Shown: piece after piece, positions 46,414-55,164 of the stretch
How the letters are laid out: every line of letters starts with the position of its first letter
Position numbering within the stretch: the stretch's first letter is position 1
NCBI GenBank assembly: GCA_964493785.1
Contig: CAZBPM010000002.1
Location: 62,001-126,000, forward strand
Direction of reading: 5' to 3'
DNA: 64,000 nucleotides
DNA from: Hyphomicrobium_A sp964493785
Lineage (GTDB): Bacteria; Pseudomonadota; Alphaproteobacteria; Rhizobiales; Hyphomicrobiaceae
Made by a program: the position numbers and the translations under genes
Notes under the pieces: generated by a model
What the model was told of the DNA's origin: nothing
The model's input: the letters and a program-made list of their open reading frames with translations, nothing else
Database searches by the model: none

Positions 46414-48027
46414 TCAGCTTGCCTGAGCGTTGTCCTTCATCAGCTTGTAGTTGATCGAGTCGAGCAGCGCCTCGAAGCTCGCGTCGATGATGTTGGGCGA
46501 CACACCGACCGTAAACCAGCGCGCGCCGGTGACGGTATCGTGGCTTTCGACGAGAACCCGGGTAACGGCCTCAGTGCCGCCCGTGAGGATACGAACCTTG
46601 TAGTCGACCAGCTCCACGCCCTCGATATGCTTCTGGTAGCGACCCAGATCCTTGCGCAGCGCCCGGTCTAGCGCGTTCACCGGGCCGTTGCCTTCACCGA
46701 CCGACCATAGCGGCTCGTTATCGCCGTTGACGAACACCTTGACGATCGCCTCGGAGACGGTGACGAGGTGGCCACGCGCGTCATGCCGCCGTTCGACCAT
46801 CACGCGGAAGCTGTCGACGGAGAAGTATCGCGGCACGCTGTCCAGCATCCGCCGCGCCAGAAGCTCGAACGAAGCTTCGGCCGCCTCGTACGAATAGCCG
46901 ACGGACTCGCGCGTCTTCACCTCGTCGAGCAGCCGCGAAACGCGCGCGTCGTCCGTGTCGACCGGAATGCCGAGCTTCTCGATGGTCGCGAGGATGTTCG
47001 AGCGCCCGCCCTGCTTGGAGACCAGCAGGCGCCGTTGATTGCCGACGCTCTCGGGTTGCACGTGCTCGTATGTCTGCGGCTCCTTCACGATGGCGGAGGC
47101 GTGGATGCCCGCCTTGGTCGCGAACGCGCTGTCCCCGACATACGGCGCGTGGCGGTCGGGGCTGCGGTTCAGGACATCGTCGAGGATGCGGCTCGCGTGC
47201 GTCAGGGTGCACAGGCGTGCGGGCGTGACCTGCGTCTCGAAGTGGTCCGCGAACTCGCTCTTCAGCAGCAGCGTGGGAATGACTGAGGTCAGGTTGGCGT
47301 TGCCGCAGCGCTCGCCGATACCGTTGAGCGTGCCTTGGATCTGGCGGCAGCCCGCGCGCACAGCCATGAGCGAGTTCGCCACGGCATTCTCGGTGTCGTT
47401 ATGCGTATGGATGCCCAGGTGCGCACCTGGCACGACCTTGCCGACGTCGGAAACGATGCGGTCCACCTCGTGGGGAAGCGTGCCGCCGTTGGTGTCGCAC
47501 AGAACCACCCAGCGGGCGCCTGCCTCGTACGCGGTGCGCGCTACGGCCAGCGCATAGTCGCGGTTGCCTTTGTAGCCGTCGAAGAAATGCTCGCAGTCGA
47601 TCATCGCCTCGCGGCCAGTTTCAACGATGGCCTTCACCGACTGCTCGACAGCGGAAAGGTTCTCCTCGTTGGTGATGCCGAGAGCGACGCGCACATGATA
47701 GTCCCATGCCTTGGCGACGAGGCAGATCGCGGAGCTGCGCGAAGCCAGCACGGCCTGCAGGCCGCTGTCGTTCGACACCGATCGGCCGGCACGCTTGACC
47801 ATGCCGAACGCTGTCATCTTGGCCGTTTGAAAGCGCAACCCCGGTTCGCTCAAGAACTGAGTGTCCGTTGCGTTGGCTCCGGGGAATCCGCCCTCGATAT
47901 AGTCGACGCCCAACTCGTCGAGCACGGTCGCGATCCGGCGCTTGTCCTCGACGGAAAAGTCGATGCCCGTCGTCTGCGCGCCATCGCGCAGCGTCGTATC
48001 GAACAGGTAGAGACGTTCCTTGCTCAT
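46414..48027 (-). CDS. cimA: (R)-citramalate synthase
   Basis: A 537-residue enzyme of the isopropylmalate/citramalate synthase family that condenses pyruvate with acetyl-CoA to (R)-citramalate, an entry to isoleucine. TIM barrel (about 1-280) with the signature LFDTTLRDGAQTTGIDFSVE and the metal-binding HTHND in LGIHTHNDTENAVANS; a C-terminal LeuA-type regulatory domain follows (about 400-530). The wording of the CimA branch (YIEGGFPGANATDTQF) separates it from LeuA. It starts seven bases after the 40-residue membrane protein and is the last gene of the cysS operon. Confidence 0.94.
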   Translation of the reverse strand: MSKERLYLFDTTLRDGAQTTGIDFSVEDKRRIATVLDELGVDYIEGGFPGANATDTQFLSEPGLRFQTAKMTAFGMVKRAGRSVSNDSGLQAVLASRSSAICLVAKAWDYHVRVALGITNEENLSAVEQSVKAIVETGREAMIDCEHFFDGYKGNRDYALAVARTAYEAGARWVVLCDTNGGTLPHEVDRIVSDVGKVVPGAHLGIHTHNDTENAVANSLMAVRAGCRQIQGTLNGIGERCGNANLTSVIPTLLLKSEFADHFETQVTPARLCTLTHASRILDDVLNRSPDRHAPYVGDSAFATKAGIHASAIVKEPQTYEHVQPESVGNQRRLLVSKQGGRSNILATIEKLGIPVDTDDARVSRLLDEVKTRESVGYSYEAAEASFELLARRMLDSVPRYFSVDSFRVMVERRHDARGHLVTVSEAIVKVFVNGDNEPLWSVGEGNGPVNALDRALRKDLGRYQKHIEGVELVDYKVRILTGGTEAVTRVLVESHDTVTGARWFTVGVSPNIIDASFEALLDSINYKLMKDNAQAS

Positions 48028-48034
48028 AACTCGC

Positions 48035-48157
48035 TCACAAAATTCCGAATGCGCGCGCGGCGAGATAGAAGGCCAGCACTGCGATGCCGATCTTCACCAG
48101 GACATAGAACAGCCAGTGCCGCGGCTCTGGAGTGTCCTTGTGCCAATCATCGCTCAT
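48035..48157 (-). CDS. Small membrane protein, 40 residues
   Basis: A 40-residue protein with a polar head (SDDWHKDTPEPRHW) and one transmembrane helix (LFYVLVKIGIAVLAFYLAAR). AAGGAG lies seven bases before the ATG, and its ATG overlaps the stop of the preceding GFA gene as ATGA, so it is translationally coupled. cimA follows seven bases after the stop. The function is unknown; conservation of this short gene between GFA and cimA in relatives would confirm it. Confidence 0.7.
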   Translation of the reverse strand: MSDDWHKDTPEPRHWLFYVLVKIGIAVLAFYLAARAFGIL

Positions 48158-48654
48158 CGCGCAGCTCCTTCAGGGGGCCAGACCTCGGTGTCGTGATCGG
48201 GATGCTGATAGACGGCTGATGCGATCTGATCGAGATGCGCTTTAGTCGAGCTATCCTCGGTCCGCGCGCCCGGCAGGGCGAAATCCGGGACGAAATGCAG
48301 TTTACCCTCGAGCCCATATTGCCGGGTGAGCGGCACCTCTTCGGGATGATCGAGCGAGCCGAGCGCGATGGCGATCTTAGGCTCGTCCACATAGCGAAAG
48401 GTTAGCGGCGTGCCGCACCTGCTGCAGAACCCGCGCTCGACAGCCGCCGAGCTGCGAAACGTGGACGGCGCTCCCCTGGTGAACGTCAGATCGGCGAGCG
48501 GCACATCCGCGAGCGGCGCAAAATAGTTGCCGAAGGCCTTCTGGCACATCCGGCAGTGGCAGATGCTCGCATCCGTCAGCGCGCTGTAGAGCGCATAGCG
48601 AACAGCACCGCACTGGCATCCACCGGTGTGAACCGCGACCCGATCGCCGCTCAT
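48154..48654 (-). CDS. GFA family zinc-binding protein
   Basis: 166 residues of the GFA (glutathione-dependent formaldehyde-activating enzyme-like) fold, with two zinc sites. Zinc cysteines seen: C13 and C15 (GGCQCGAVRY), C32, C34, C37 (CHCRMC) and C77, C80 (FCSRCGTPL). In Paracoccus Gfa speeds formaldehyde-glutathione adduct formation, but many family members have no such activity. Start 48654 overlaps the cysS stop as ATGA, and the stop overlaps the next start the same way. The role in this operon is unknown; formaldehyde handling would fit a methylotroph. Confidence 0.92.
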   Translation of the reverse strand: MSGDRVAVHTGGCQCGAVRYALYSALTDASICHCRMCQKAFGNYFAPLADVPLADLTFTRGAPSTFRSSAAVERGFCSRCGTPLTFRYVDEPKIAIALGSLDHPEEVPLTRQYGLEGKLHFVPDFALPGARTEDSSTKAHLDQIASAVYQHPDHDTEVWPPEGAAR

Positions 48655-50069
48655 CGCGCCAGCTCCCACGTGGTGACTATCTCGCCCGTCTGCGGGTCCT
48701 TGGCGTCCTTGAGTACGACTCCACTCGCCGTCAGCTCCTGGCGGATGCGGTCGGCCTCCTTGAAGTCCTTGGCTTTGCGCGCGGCGCCACGCTGCTCGAC
48801 GAGAAGCCTGACGCGCTGCGCCAATTCCGGATCGGCTGCCTCCACCACATCGGCGCTCTTGATCGGCGAACGCCACCGCGCCACGTCGAAGCCCATGAAT
48901 GCCGCCGAGGCGAGCCAGGTGTCGGTTTGACCGTCGGAGGTGGACTTGCACTCTTTCGCCAGCTCATGCAGGCGTGCGATCGCCAGCGGCGTGTTGAGGT
49001 CGTCCTTCAACGCGTCAATGACGCCGGCATCGGGGACGGCATTCCTGTTGAGCGCGCCGCCGGCGCGATCGCTGATCTCGCCCCAACGATCCAGCGTCGC
49101 CCTGCTCTCCTCGAGGCTCTTCCTCGTCCAGTCGATCGGCTGGCGATAGTGCGTCCGCAGCATGTTGAAGCGTACGACGTCGCCCGACCACTCCTTCAGC
49201 AGGTCATGGATGGTGATGAAGTTGCCGAGCGATTTCGACATCTTCTCGCCTTCCACCTGCAGGAAGCCGTTGTGCAGCCAGTACTGCGCCATCACCTTGG
49301 TGTCATGGGCGCAGCGCGACTGCGCGATCTCGTTCTCGTGGTGTGGAAACACCAGATCGATGCCGCCGCCGTGGATGTCGAACACGTCGCCCAGGTGCTT
49401 GCCCGCCATCGCCGAGCACTCGATGTGCCAGCCAGGCCGCCCCGGCTCGGCGATCCCCGCCGGGGACGGCCACGACGGCTCGCCTGCCTTTGATGGCTTC
49501 CACAGCACGAAGTCCATCGGGTCTTTCTTGTAGGGAGCCACCTCGACCCGCGCGCCCGCCGCCATCTCGTCGAGCGTACGGTTCGAAAGCTTGCCGTAAT
49601 CGGGCATAGAGGGGACGTCGAACAGCACATGGCCTTCGGCCACATAGGCGTGGCCGTTGGCGATCAGCGCCTCGATCAGCGCCTTCATCTCCTCGATGTG
49701 CTCGGTGGCGCGCGGCTCGACCGTAGGGGGCAGCACGCCGAGAGCCTTGATGTCCTCGTGGAACTGCTGGGCCGTGCGCTCCGTCAATTCGCGGATGGTG
49801 ACACCTTCCTCGGCAGCACGGGCGTTGATCTTGTCATCCACGTCGGTGATGTTGCGGACATAGGTGACGTGCTCCGCGCCGTAGACTTGGCGCAGAAGAC
49901 GGAACAGCAGATCGAAGACGACGACCGGACGCGCATTGCCGATGTGGGCGTAGTCATAGACGGTGGGGCCGCAGACATACATGCGCACGTTCTGCGCATC
50001 GAGGGGAACGAACTCCTCCTTGCGGCGCGTCAACGTGTTGTAGAGCGTAAGCTGGTGCGCTTCGGCCAT
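48651..50069 (-). CDS. cysS: Cysteinyl-tRNA synthetase
   Basis: CysRS, 472 residues, charges tRNA-Cys. Zinc-binding C33 in YVCGPTVYD, the HIGN class I motif at 42-45 (AHIGNARP), further zinc ligands in GWHIECSAMAGKHLG and HHENEIAQS, and the KMSKS loop in GEKMSKSLGNFI are all present. The C-terminal helical domain ends normally. It is the first gene of a row cysS-GFA-small membrane protein-cimA with ATGA overlaps. A perfect TATAAT lies 110 bases upstream. Confidence 0.97.
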   Translation of the reverse strand: MAEAHQLTLYNTLTRRKEEFVPLDAQNVRMYVCGPTVYDYAHIGNARPVVVFDLLFRLLRQVYGAEHVTYVRNITDVDDKINARAAEEGVTIRELTERTAQQFHEDIKALGVLPPTVEPRATEHIEEMKALIEALIANGHAYVAEGHVLFDVPSMPDYGKLSNRTLDEMAAGARVEVAPYKKDPMDFVLWKPSKAGEPSWPSPAGIAEPGRPGWHIECSAMAGKHLGDVFDIHGGGIDLVFPHHENEIAQSRCAHDTKVMAQYWLHNGFLQVEGEKMSKSLGNFITIHDLLKEWSGDVVRFNMLRTHYRQPIDWTRKSLEESRATLDRWGEISDRAGGALNRNAVPDAGVIDALKDDLNTPLAIARLHELAKECKSTSDGQTDTWLASAAFMGFDVARWRSPIKSADVVEAADPELAQRVRLLVEQRGAARKAKDFKEADRIRQELTASGVVLKDAKDPQTGEIVTTWELAR

Positions 50070-50435
50070 GACGGTCCCTAGTGTCTCCGGGGGGCCGCTG
50101 ACGGAGCTATTTCTCTGTCTCAGGTTTGGGCAAAGAAGCGCGCCGCGCGCCAGCGGTAATTGCTAGCTCGAAATAATAATTATACCGCACGACGTGGCGG
50201 TCGGAGTGGGCAGGTTGCGCTTCATGGCGCCCTTATGCGCAGTCTCCCCTTGCCTCGTCAAGCGCACGGCCAGTTAATCCCTGGGCGGGCTTCATTTTCC
50301 CCGCGGGCAAGCGCGACGAGCCGCCCCAATTGCTCCGCATTGACCCCCTAACCCCTGGTGTTCATAGTTGCGGCCCGCCACCTGGCACGAGGGCTGGCTG
50401 GGGCAGACTTCAGCCACGGCAGGACAGATAACGGA
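50070..50435. other. Divergent gap between cysS and the DUF2865 gene
   Basis: About 366 bases without a supportable gene. An AT-rich stretch at 50168-50185 contains, on the minus strand, TATAAT (50179-50184), a likely -10 box for the cysS operon; no TTGACA-like -35 box is found at the right distance. The plus-strand reading from 50358 to 50435 lacks homology and is taken as the leader of the DUF2865 gene. Confidence 0.5.
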
Positions 50436-51539
50436 ATGCGTAAGGCACGTGCCCGCCGGCATGCACTCGGCGCCGCAGTTTTCGCGGCGGCGATAGCTGT
50501 TGCCTGTCCGGCCTTCGCGCAGGGCTGGTGGCCATGGAACAATTCCGAGCCCGAGGGCCCTCCGATCCCCGACGAGCCGGTGTATCGCCAGCCGCAGCAG
50601 CAAGAAATGCCTCCGGTCCGTCAGCCGATGCCTGAGCCGGGTCCCGGCGCGCAGATGCCGCCGCCGCAGGCTGCACCGGCTGTCAACTGGTCTACCAAGA
50701 ACCCCATCTGTCTGGAGCTCGAGCAGAGGCTCGTCCAGGACGGCCAGCGCTCAAGCGGCGTGCGGGATCGGCTGCCGGCTATCGAAGCGGAGATGAGCCA
50801 GGTCGAACGGGCTTACGAGCAGTCACGCTCCGATCTGGAGCGCAACGACTGCTACGAGTATTTCCTGTTCTCGAAGACCCTGCGGCGTACGCGCCGTTGC
50901 GTCGACATGGCCCAACAGCGCGATCAGGCCAAGCAGCGGCTGGACGACCTCGAGGCCCAGCACGAGCAGATCGCCAACTCAGGCCAGCGGTCGTATCGCG
51001 AAGAGATCGTACGCGAGTTGGCCCGCAACAATTGCGGCGCCAATTACAGCCAGGAGGCGCGCCGCAGCGAGCGCAACGAGGGAGGCGGCGGCTCGATCTG
51101 GCAGGACGAGGGCGAAAGCACCTTCTCGAACCGCTGGTCAGGCGGCGGCCAGGCTGGAGCGACGTACCGCACCGTCTGCGTCCGGCTTTGTGACGGCTAC
51201 TACTTCCCCGTGAGCTTCTCGACCCTGCCGAGCCACTTCGAGCAGGATGCCGAGGCGTGCCAGTCGCGCTGTGCCGCGCCGGCCGAGCTTTATTTCTACC
51301 AGAATCCCGGTGCTGGCATGGACCAGTCGGTGTCCTTCCGCACGCAGGAACCATACACAAATCTCAAGGTTGCCTTCCGCTACCGCAAGGAGCTCATCAA
51401 GGGATGTTCTTGCAAGGAAGCGGAATACACGCCGCCCGAAGCGGCCAACCAAAGCAAACGCGCCGATCGCGGCGCCGACGGCAGCGCCACAACGGGTTGG
51501 GAGGCCCGCTCGGATACCGACGCGCAGGGGCAGCAGTAG
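50436..51539 (+). CDS. DUF2865 family exported protein
   Basis: 367 residues. Signal peptide (HALGAAVFAAAIAVACPAFA). A Pro/Gln-rich linker (about 30-80) is followed by a coiled-coil region (about 90-200, ERAYEQSRSDLERND) and the DUF2865 domain (from about 255: YRTVCVRLCDGYYFPVSFST, HFEQDAEACQSRC, then FRYRKELIKGC). Six or more cysteines suggest disulfides. The family is confined mostly to Hyphomicrobiales and has no known function. Start at 50436 has ACGGA directly before it. Confidence 0.9.
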   Translation: MRKARARRHALGAAVFAAAIAVACPAFAQGWWPWNNSEPEGPPIPDEPVYRQPQQQEMPPVRQPMPEPGPGAQMPPPQAAPAVNWSTKNPICLELEQRLVQDGQRSSGVRDRLPAIEAEMSQVERAYEQSRSDLERNDCYEYFLFSKTLRRTRRCVDMAQQRDQAKQRLDDLEAQHEQIANSGQRSYREEIVRELARNNCGANYSQEARRSERNEGGGGSIWQDEGESTFSNRWSGGGQAGATYRTVCVRLCDGYYFPVSFSTLPSHFEQDAEACQSRCAAPAELYFYQNPGAGMDQSVSFRTQEPYTNLKVAFRYRKELIKGCSCKEAEYTPPEAANQSKRADRGADGSATTGWEARSDTDAQGQQ

Positions 51540-51596
51540 AACCTACACGCCTCTATGCCATTCGGTTACGGGACACTGGGAATTGAAAGCGAACCG

Positions 51597-52139
51597 ATGC
51601 AGGTTTCCGGCATCCCCGACAGCATGCTCCAGCTCCTGGAGATCCGCCCCCTGAGCGTCGACGATCTGTCGACGGCCCGCTACGTCATCGGCGCCGCATT
51701 CGCTCGGTCGGCGAAGGAGCACTACTCGGTCTCGGATATTGACGCCTTCGCCGCCTTCGTGCGCAGTCCGCACTACGCCGACATTCTTCTGGGCAACCAT
51801 GCCTACGCCGCCTGGGTCGGATCGGAGATGGTCGGGGTGGCTGCGTGGAGCGCGAGCGAAGCACAGAGCCCGACCGCCCGCGTGCTGGCGCTGTTCGTAC
51901 ATCCGCTGTTCGCCGGCCATGGCATCGGGACGCGCCTTGCCGAGTTCCTGAAGGACGAGGCGGCCGCTGCCGGCTATCGCGCACTCGAGGCGAGCGCGAC
52001 GATCAACGCGGTGCCGTTCTTCGAGCGCCTAGGCTTCTTGGAGATCCGCCGCTCCGTGTGGGCTCTGCCATCCGAGCGCGACTTGCCCATCGTTCTGATG
52101 CGCGAGACTAGGGGTGCGCGGCAGAGCATAGTCCACTAG
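51597..52139 (+). CDS. GNAT family N-acetyltransferase
   Basis: About 180 residues of the GNAT fold, which transfers acetyl from acetyl-CoA to an amine. Motif A is visible as ALFVHPLFAGHGIGTRLAEF (the acetyl-CoA pyrophosphate loop G-x-G-I-G), followed by EASATINAVPFFERLGF (motif B). The substrate is unknown. Starts at 51555, 51597 and 51624 are all possible; the domain begins at LLEIRPLSVDD. Its stop codon touches the gltX stop with no gap, so the two genes are strictly tail to tail. Confidence 0.88.
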   Translation: MQVSGIPDSMLQLLEIRPLSVDDLSTARYVIGAAFARSAKEHYSVSDIDAFAAFVRSPHYADILLGNHAYAAWVGSEMVGVAAWSASEAQSPTARVLALFVHPLFAGHGIGTRLAEFLKDEAAAAGYRALEASATINAVPFFERLGFLEIRRSVWALPSERDLPIVLMRETRGARQSIVH

Positions 52140-53507
52140 TCACGCCGCCCGCCCTTTCAGCCTTGCTTCGACCTTTTCGCGCCCGATCAGCGGCAACAGT
52201 GCTTTCAGCTCGGGGCCATCCTCCCGCCCCGTCAGTGCCAGCCGCAGTGGATGGAACAGTGCCTTGCCCTTGCGGCCGCTCGCGGTTTTCAGCGCTGCGA
52301 TCCACACGTCCCAGGTGGTCTCGTCCCACGGATCGGCGGGCAGCAACGTCGCCGCCTGCTGAGCAAAGCCGGCGTCCTCGATGACCGGATCGATCACGCC
52401 GTCGACAACACGCCACCACCCTGCAGCATCTGCCAGCACCCCGAGATTGCCGCGCACGGCGCTCCAGAACCCAGGGCCTCCTCCGACACCGAGGACGGCG
52501 AGCTGCTCGTGCACGTGCTCGTACGGCGTGGCATGCAGCAGCCGCGCGTTGAGGGCGTGCAGTTCCACCGGATCGAAGCGTGCCGGTCCTGTCGAGATCT
52601 TCTCGAAGGCGAAAAGACGCGCGAGTTCATCCAGGCTGTGCTGAGGCTCGATCGCGTCCGAGGTTCCGATAAGCGCCGTATAACTTGCGATCGAGAGCGG
52701 CTCGAGCCCGGCTTCGCGCAGGCTCTCGATCGACAATGCGCCAAGACGCTTCGACAGCGCATGGCCGTCGGCACCGATCAGCAGGCTGTGATGACCGAAC
52801 GCGGGCGGCTCCTTGTCCAGCGCTTCGAAGAGCTGCAATTGCACACCGGTGTTGGTGACGTGATCCTCGCCGCGGATCACGTGCGTGATCTGAAACTCGG
52901 CATCGTCCACGACGCTCGTGAACGTGTAGAGAAACGAGCCGTCGGCGCGGATGACGACGGGGTCGGACAGCGAGCCGACATCCACGGTCTGGTCGCCGCG
53001 AATGAGATCGTTCCACGACACGATGGTCGGAAGCGGTGCCAGACTGCCATTCTCGGAATTGGCCAATCTAAAGCGCCAGTGCGGGCGGCGCCCCTCGGCT
53101 TCGAAAGTGGCGCGCTCGGCTGCGGCAAGCTTGAGCCCGGCGCGATCGTAGATCGGCGGCATGCCGCGGGCGAGCTGGCGCTTGCGCTTGCGATCGAGCT
53201 CGTCCTCGGTTTCGTAACAGGGATAGAGCCGGCCCTGGCGTTTCAGGAAGTCGGCCGCCGCGACATAGCGGTCGGTGCGCGCGGACTGCCGTTCCTCGCA
53301 CGCCCATTTCAGCCCGAGCCACACCAGGTCGTCGCGGATGCCCTGCGCGAACTCCTCGGTCGAGCGCTGCAGGTCGGTGTCGTCCAGCCGCAGCCAGAAC
53401 ACGCCGCCCGATTTGTGCGCGAAAAGCCAATTGAGCAAAGCCGTGCGGATGTTGCCGACGTGAAGTCGGCCGGTCGGGCTCGGCGCAAAGCGAACGGTGA
53501 CGGTCAT
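52140..53507 (-). CDS. gltX: Glutamyl-tRNA synthetase
   Basis: GluRS, 455 residues, charges tRNA with glutamate. The class I motifs are RFAPSPTGRLHVGNIRTAL (HIGH variant HVGN) and LSKR in GHALSKRLGALS (KMSKS variant); the GEDHVTNTGVQLQ segment is normal. The C-terminal anticodon domain is present. Many alphaproteobacteria have two GluRS copies, one of which also or only charges tRNA-Gln; which type this is cannot be told. Start MTVTVRFAPS at 53507. Confidence 0.95.
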   Translation of the reverse strand: MTVTVRFAPSPTGRLHVGNIRTALLNWLFAHKSGGVFWLRLDDTDLQRSTEEFAQGIRDDLVWLGLKWACEERQSARTDRYVAAADFLKRQGRLYPCYETEDELDRKRKRQLARGMPPIYDRAGLKLAAAERATFEAEGRRPHWRFRLANSENGSLAPLPTIVSWNDLIRGDQTVDVGSLSDPVVIRADGSFLYTFTSVVDDAEFQITHVIRGEDHVTNTGVQLQLFEALDKEPPAFGHHSLLIGADGHALSKRLGALSIESLREAGLEPLSIASYTALIGTSDAIEPQHSLDELARLFAFEKISTGPARFDPVELHALNARLLHATPYEHVHEQLAVLGVGGGPGFWSAVRGNLGVLADAAGWWRVVDGVIDPVIEDAGFAQQAATLLPADPWDETTWDVWIAALKTASGRKGKALFHPLRLALTGREDGPELKALLPLIGREKVEARLKGRAA

Positions 53508-53632
53508 GGAGATGCTGGAAATCGCCGTTGGGATCGCGGCAACCTATAGACCCCATTCGGGAGAACTCAAGAGCGAACCCTCCCAGATGCGAACCTAAGC
53601 CCGTTTCTCGTCCCTCAGACGGCCTGCCTCGA

Positions 53633-55012
53633 TCAAAAATCTATTTTGGCACCGGTGACGACGATCTGGAAGGGATCGAGACTGGTCTCGCCGACCGGAG
53701 CTTGCCCGGCATTGGCCGTCACCTCGTTGCCGATAACCTCGCCGCTCGAGTTCTGGTAGACGATATAGAGCAGCGTTTCGGCGTTGTCGATCTTCTGTAC
53801 CACACCTGCCTGCCAAGTATTTACGGTCGAGGAGACTGTTCGGCCCACTGCGGACCCCGAGTCGTCTCGACGATACTCTGCGAAGATGTTGGTCTTGCCG
53901 AGGTCCAACCACTTGCGCTCGATCCCGGGCTGCAGGAAGAGCATGTTGCTTGTTGGCTCCAGGATCGTACCAAGCGGGAAGACGTGGTCCGTCGTATTGG
54001 TGATCTGACCCCAGCCTCCATAAAGAAATAGGCCGGTCGGATTGTGCATGATCGTCGATCCAACACCACCCCAGCGGCAGTGGAAGTTGGGTCTCGATGT
54101 GTCCACTGATCGGCCGGAGATGCAAGGCGTTCCGCCGTTCACGTATAGACCGAGGTCCAAGTCCTCCTCGGGTGTCCCAGGATCGTTGCTCCATCCCCAC
54201 CCGCCGCGCACGATTAGCGAGTAATCTCCGATGTCGCCCTTATACTGCGCCATGAGGTCGCCGATGTAGGTCTCGCCGATGCTGGCCGCGGCCCTGAACC
54301 CATGCCACTCCGGCGTATCGTAGCGGATGAGGTCGCGGCGCAGACCATCGCCGGGTGTCGAGTTCGCGATGCCGCGTAGAGCATCCGTCCATCGCAGACC
54401 GCCAATATAGGCGCCATCGTGCCGAAGTCGGAAAGCGGCGAGAAACACGCCTACGCCCTCGACGTCGTTGACATTGCGGGTGAGGGTCGGATCGGCATCG
54501 TCGAGGAGATGGTACGTCGCCATCGCATCAAGGCCGATGGTCAGCTTTCCATAGTCTTTGTTCTTCAGGAACCAGCTGCTCTTGCGCAGGTTGAGCGCGA
54601 AATCGCGATTGTTCGAGTTCGGATGCTGAGAGACGATGCTATCCTGGTCCCAGCGGTTCGACGGGTGGCCCTGAACACCGATTTCGAGGGTGTAACCGGC
54701 GCTCCAATTTTTATCGATCTTTGCCTCGCCGATGAAGCGGAAGCGGGACTGCTCTACGAAGTTCGTTCCGATGTATGCGTTTCGCTCGACGCCGTCGTCC
54801 CAAGCGAAGATCGCCTCGTTGACCCAGCCGGATACCGTGAGCTTGACCTTGCGATTACCCTTGCGGGCGGTGGTTGCTTCCAGCTCCTCGATGCGCGCTT
54901 CCAGATCGGCGCAGCATCCCTCGAAGTCAGCCGCAACCGAGGGCGTAACCAACGCAGCGGCCGCCACAATGGCGCCTGTCAGAAGCACTATTCGATGTCC
55001 GCGAATGTTCAT
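53633..55012 (-). CDS. Outer-membrane porin 1 (tandem copy)
   Basis: 459 residues. A signal peptide (residues 1-28) leads to a short coiled coil starting CCADLEARIEELEATT, which probably forms a periplasmic trimer stalk, then about 16 amphipathic beta strands and a final FQIVVTGAKIDF with terminal Phe, as expected for Bam-assembled porins. The first 25 residues of the coiled-coil block are identical to those of the next porin gene; the barrels differ greatly. Start at 55012. The conserved leader at 55052-55121 precedes it. Confidence 0.9.
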   Translation of the reverse strand: MNIRGHRIVLLTGAIVAAAALVTPSVAADFEGCCADLEARIEELEATTARKGNRKVKLTVSGWVNEAIFAWDDGVERNAYIGTNFVEQSRFRFIGEAKIDKNWSAGYTLEIGVQGHPSNRWDQDSIVSQHPNSNNRDFALNLRKSSWFLKNKDYGKLTIGLDAMATYHLLDDADPTLTRNVNDVEGVGVFLAAFRLRHDGAYIGGLRWTDALRGIANSTPGDGLRRDLIRYDTPEWHGFRAAASIGETYIGDLMAQYKGDIGDYSLIVRGGWGWSNDPGTPEEDLDLGLYVNGGTPCISGRSVDTSRPNFHCRWGGVGSTIMHNPTGLFLYGGWGQITNTTDHVFPLGTILEPTSNMLFLQPGIERKWLDLGKTNIFAEYRRDDSGSAVGRTVSSTVNTWQAGVVQKIDNAETLLYIVYQNSSGEVIGNEVTANAGQAPVGETSLDPFQIVVTGAKIDF

Positions 55013-55051
55013 GGCCCGCTGTGATTCCACCTTCAGCGGCGGCATTAGGCG

Positions 55052-55121
55052 CTGATTCTCAAAATCGGAATGTGTCAGTCCGGTCGACCGATGGCCGTCA
55101 GCCCATCTGCTTTATTGGACG
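55052..55121 (-). repeat. Porin leader repeat, copy 1
   Basis: A 29-base block (55052-55080) and a 16-base block (55106-55121) are identical to the ones in copy 2 (56619-56688), separated by the same 25 variable bases. It lies 40-109 bases upstream of the porin 1 start, so it is probably the shared promoter and 5' untranslated region. Confidence 0.8.
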
Positions 55122-55164
55122 GCTTTCCATCGCCCCGCTGGGCCGGGGCATTGCAAGCAGCCGA

